Both the position numbers and the translations under genes were made by a program. Of a stretch of DNA of 6,437 nt, positions 5,236 through 6,437 are shown piece after piece. Source of the DNA: Chromatiales bacterium. GTDB lineage: Bacteria > Pseudomonadota > Gammaproteobacteria > UBA6429 > Thiohalophilaceae. The DNA is taken from assembly GCA_027001895.1 (NCBI GenBank), contig JALTLP010000108.1, forward strand, positions 1 through 6,437, read 5' to 3'. The notes beneath the pieces are model-generated. The model was not told the origin of the DNA. It made no database searches and saw nothing but the letters and a program-made list of their open reading frames with translations. Each line of letters starts with the position of its first letter. The stretch's first letter is position 1.

Positions 5236-6111
5236 TTATTTTTTTTTAGCCGTTTTATTCTTTTTTATTTTTTCAAGCAAGTACTTTTTATAAGATTCCT
5301 GGCGGTAAATATCAAACTCTATATATTTATGTATATCTGCTACATCAGGTTTATTAATTGCAGGTACAATACCAATAAATTTTAAAGTAACCGGATCTAA
5401 TACAGTTACAGCATGTTTGTAACGCGAATGCAGTCCAAAATAAAGAAAGTCATCCACCTTTGCATTATGCTTTTTCAGAAAATCATGAAAGCTTGCAAGT
5501 TCTTTTTCAGAGTACTTGTCTTTTATGTAGCGTTCAATATCAATAGAAAATCGACGCATTTTCTTTATGATTCTTTCGTCTATTTTTTTATACAGAGAGG
5601 TAATCAAAAATAAGGGTTCTCTTTTTTGAACGCCCAGGTGTTGTATCTCGCCAAATTTTTTGTAGTCGTCGGGTAAGTCCAGATAAATTGTGATGGCATC
5701 GCCTACACGATATTGTTCGAGGTCAGCAAGAGAAATGTCACGCTCCGCCATATCGTAGCCGGTCACAATATGAAAGATGCCATCCTGAAAAACTTTGGCA
5801 ACGGGTCGTTCATTATGCACAACATATAAGCCTGAAAATAATGCGGCAAACTGGATAGTTGCAATAATGATGATATCCATTTTAAGCCCAGGTTTACCAG
5901 GCTTGAATATAATTAAAGTAAGTAATGGGCCTAAAACAATATCAACGGCAGCGATTAAGCGTACACCCTGCCAGCCACCATCGGTGCTAAAAAAAGGTTG
6001 CGGGTACCAGTGAAAAACAATGAAATATAAAACAATAAAAAATATAATCAGGCTAAGTCCTAAATGAGAAAAAAAAGCCTGTTTACGACTGATATCTTTA
6101 AGTTGTAACAT
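5236..6111 (-). CDS. TfpX/TfpZ-like type IV pilin accessory membrane protein, 291 aa
   Basis: The N-terminal third resembles the TfpX/TfpZ family, inner-membrane proteins that help assemble or protect type IV pilin subunits. The segments are a basic start, TM1 at about 16-34, the conserved loop WYPQPFFSTDGGWQGVRLIAAVDIVLGPLLTLIIF (35-69, containing TM2), then PGKPGLKMD and TM3 at about 79-98, followed by HNERPVAKVF. The remaining roughly 190 residues are hydrophilic and charged, with a lysine-rich tail (KIKKNKTAKKK). The - strand start has a good ribosome binding site, AGAGG at 6120-6124, 8 nt upstream. The terminal lysines and stop fall in an A9 run on the coding strand (5239-5247). No pilin gene is next to it here. 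It follows a GGDEF-like gene by 17 nt and probably shares its transcript. Confidence 0.85.
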   Translation of the reverse strand: MLQLKDISRKQAFFSHLGLSLIIFFIVLYFIVFHWYPQPFFSTDGGWQGVRLIAAVDIVLGPLLTLIIFKPGKPGLKMDIIIIATIQFAALFSGLYVVHNERPVAKVFQDGIFHIVTGYDMAERDISLADLEQYRVGDAITIYLDLPDDYKKFGEIQHLGVQKREPLFLITSLYKKIDERIIKKMRRFSIDIERYIKDKYSEKELASFHDFLKKHNAKVDDFLYFGLHSRYKHAVTVLDPVTLKFIGIVPAINKPDVADIHKYIEFDIYRQESYKKYLLEKIKKNKTAKKK

Positions 6112-6128
6112 ATTTTGTACCTCTAAAA

Positions 6129-6437
6129 CTATTTTTTTAGAAACTGGGTAAATAATAAAAGAAGTGGTTTTAACTGATAGTACAGATTCTCTAAATGTGG
6201 TTTTACTTCATCGGCTTCTCCTTGTTCGAGTAAGTCTAAGGCCTGTTCAATACTGATTGAATCTATGGAGTGTTTTTCCTGTTCCGGTAAAGCAGATTCA
6301 GTTACCAGTGTATTGCCACCCTGTTCAATGGCTTTTGATAAACAGGTTTCGGTTACTTTAAAAATATCTTTAAAAAGACTGTCCTGATTGATATGCGGTT
6401 CATATAAACCTGCACTGGCCGTAAAACTGAAATTTTC
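6129..6437 (-). CDS. C-terminal part of a GGDEF-like domain protein (partial, 5' end outside window)
   Basis: An open frame enters from the window edge on the - strand and stops at 6129-6131, giving 102 visible residues with no start. Its first 45 residues, FTASAGLYEPHINQDSLFKDIFKVTETCLSKAIEQGGNTLV, follow the pattern of the end of a GGDEF (diguanylate cyclase) domain: a 'vS.G' strand, a helix that would carry 'AD.ALY.AK', then 'G.N.v'. The canonical A-D and Y/A-K residues are largely replaced (KVTETCLSKA), so the domain may be degenerate. A C-terminal extension of about 55 residues follows (IEQALDLLEQGEADEVKPHLENLYYQLKPLLLLF), predicted helical. The GGDEF signature itself lies outside the window, so activity cannot be judged. 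The stop is 17 nt before the TfpX-like ATG. Confidence 0.66.
   Translation of the reverse strand, partial: ENFSFTASAGLYEPHINQDSLFKDIFKVTETCLSKAIEQGGNTLVTESALPEQEKHSIDSISIEQALDLLEQGEADEVKPHLENLYYQLKPLLLLFTQFLKK

Noticed and set aside
5413..6013. Two + strand open frames (5413-5613 and 5795-6013) opposite the TfpX-like gene
   Set aside because: They lie entirely within the - strand gene, which shows family conservation and has a good ribosome binding site.
1..6437. Mobile elements, CRISPR arrays, tRNA or rRNA genes, toxin-antitoxin or defence systems
   Set aside because: I found no transposase or integrase motifs, no regularly spaced repeats, no tRNA-like or rRNA stretches, and no recognisable defence genes. 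The gene content is metabolic and envelope-related.

Overview
The window looks like part of a gammaproteobacterial chromosome of moderate to low GC, probably marine or environmental. The main evidence is an adjacent FabA/FabB pair (the anaerobic unsaturated fatty acid pathway), a RutE-type nitroreductase, a DUF6316-like small protein and a TfpX/TfpZ-type pilin accessory protein. All of these family calls come from reading the translations; no database was searched. I see no transposase, integrase, phage gene, tRNA, rRNA or CRISPR array.

Layout. Positions 2-838 (+) hold an unrecognised 118-aa protein followed after 3 nt by a GNAT acetyltransferase. Positions 927-1523 (+) hold a RutE-like nitroreductase with its own leader. 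It converges, across 9 nt, on a small DUF6316-like gene (1533-1757, -). A 194-nt divergent region (1758-1951) is rich in inverted repeats. It leads into a lipid block on the + strand: a DUF4442-type hotdog thioesterase (1952-2458), an LpxA-family acyltransferase 2 nt later (2461-3246), then, after a 149-nt AT-rich gap, fabA (GTG start, 3396-3935) and fabB (3941-5167). A strong bidirectional terminator (5187-5225) closes the block. On the - strand, converging on fabB, lie a TfpX/TfpZ-like membrane protein (5236-6111) and, upstream of it, the C-terminal 102 residues of a protein whose visible part resembles the end of a GGDEF domain (6129 to the window edge). No gene-free stretch exceeds 300 nt.

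How the genes fit together. FabA and FabB form the branch that introduces and then preserves the cis double bond in fatty acids. FabA acts on 3-hydroxyacyl-ACP, the same class of substrate that LpxA-type enzymes put on UDP-GlcNAc for lipid A, and hotdog thioesterases act on acyl thioesters. Thioesterase, acyltransferase, fabA and fabB therefore all draw on the acyl-thioester pool.

The most interesting point is the LpxA homologue. It lies away from the usual lpxD-fabZ-lpxA-lpxB setting. It keeps all four conserved histidines but differs from E. coli LpxA at several positions associated with the UDP-GlcNAc or active-site region. It is probably a paralogue with altered specificity rather than the housekeeping enzyme, but that is inference. 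I did not find a clearly new multi-gene system.
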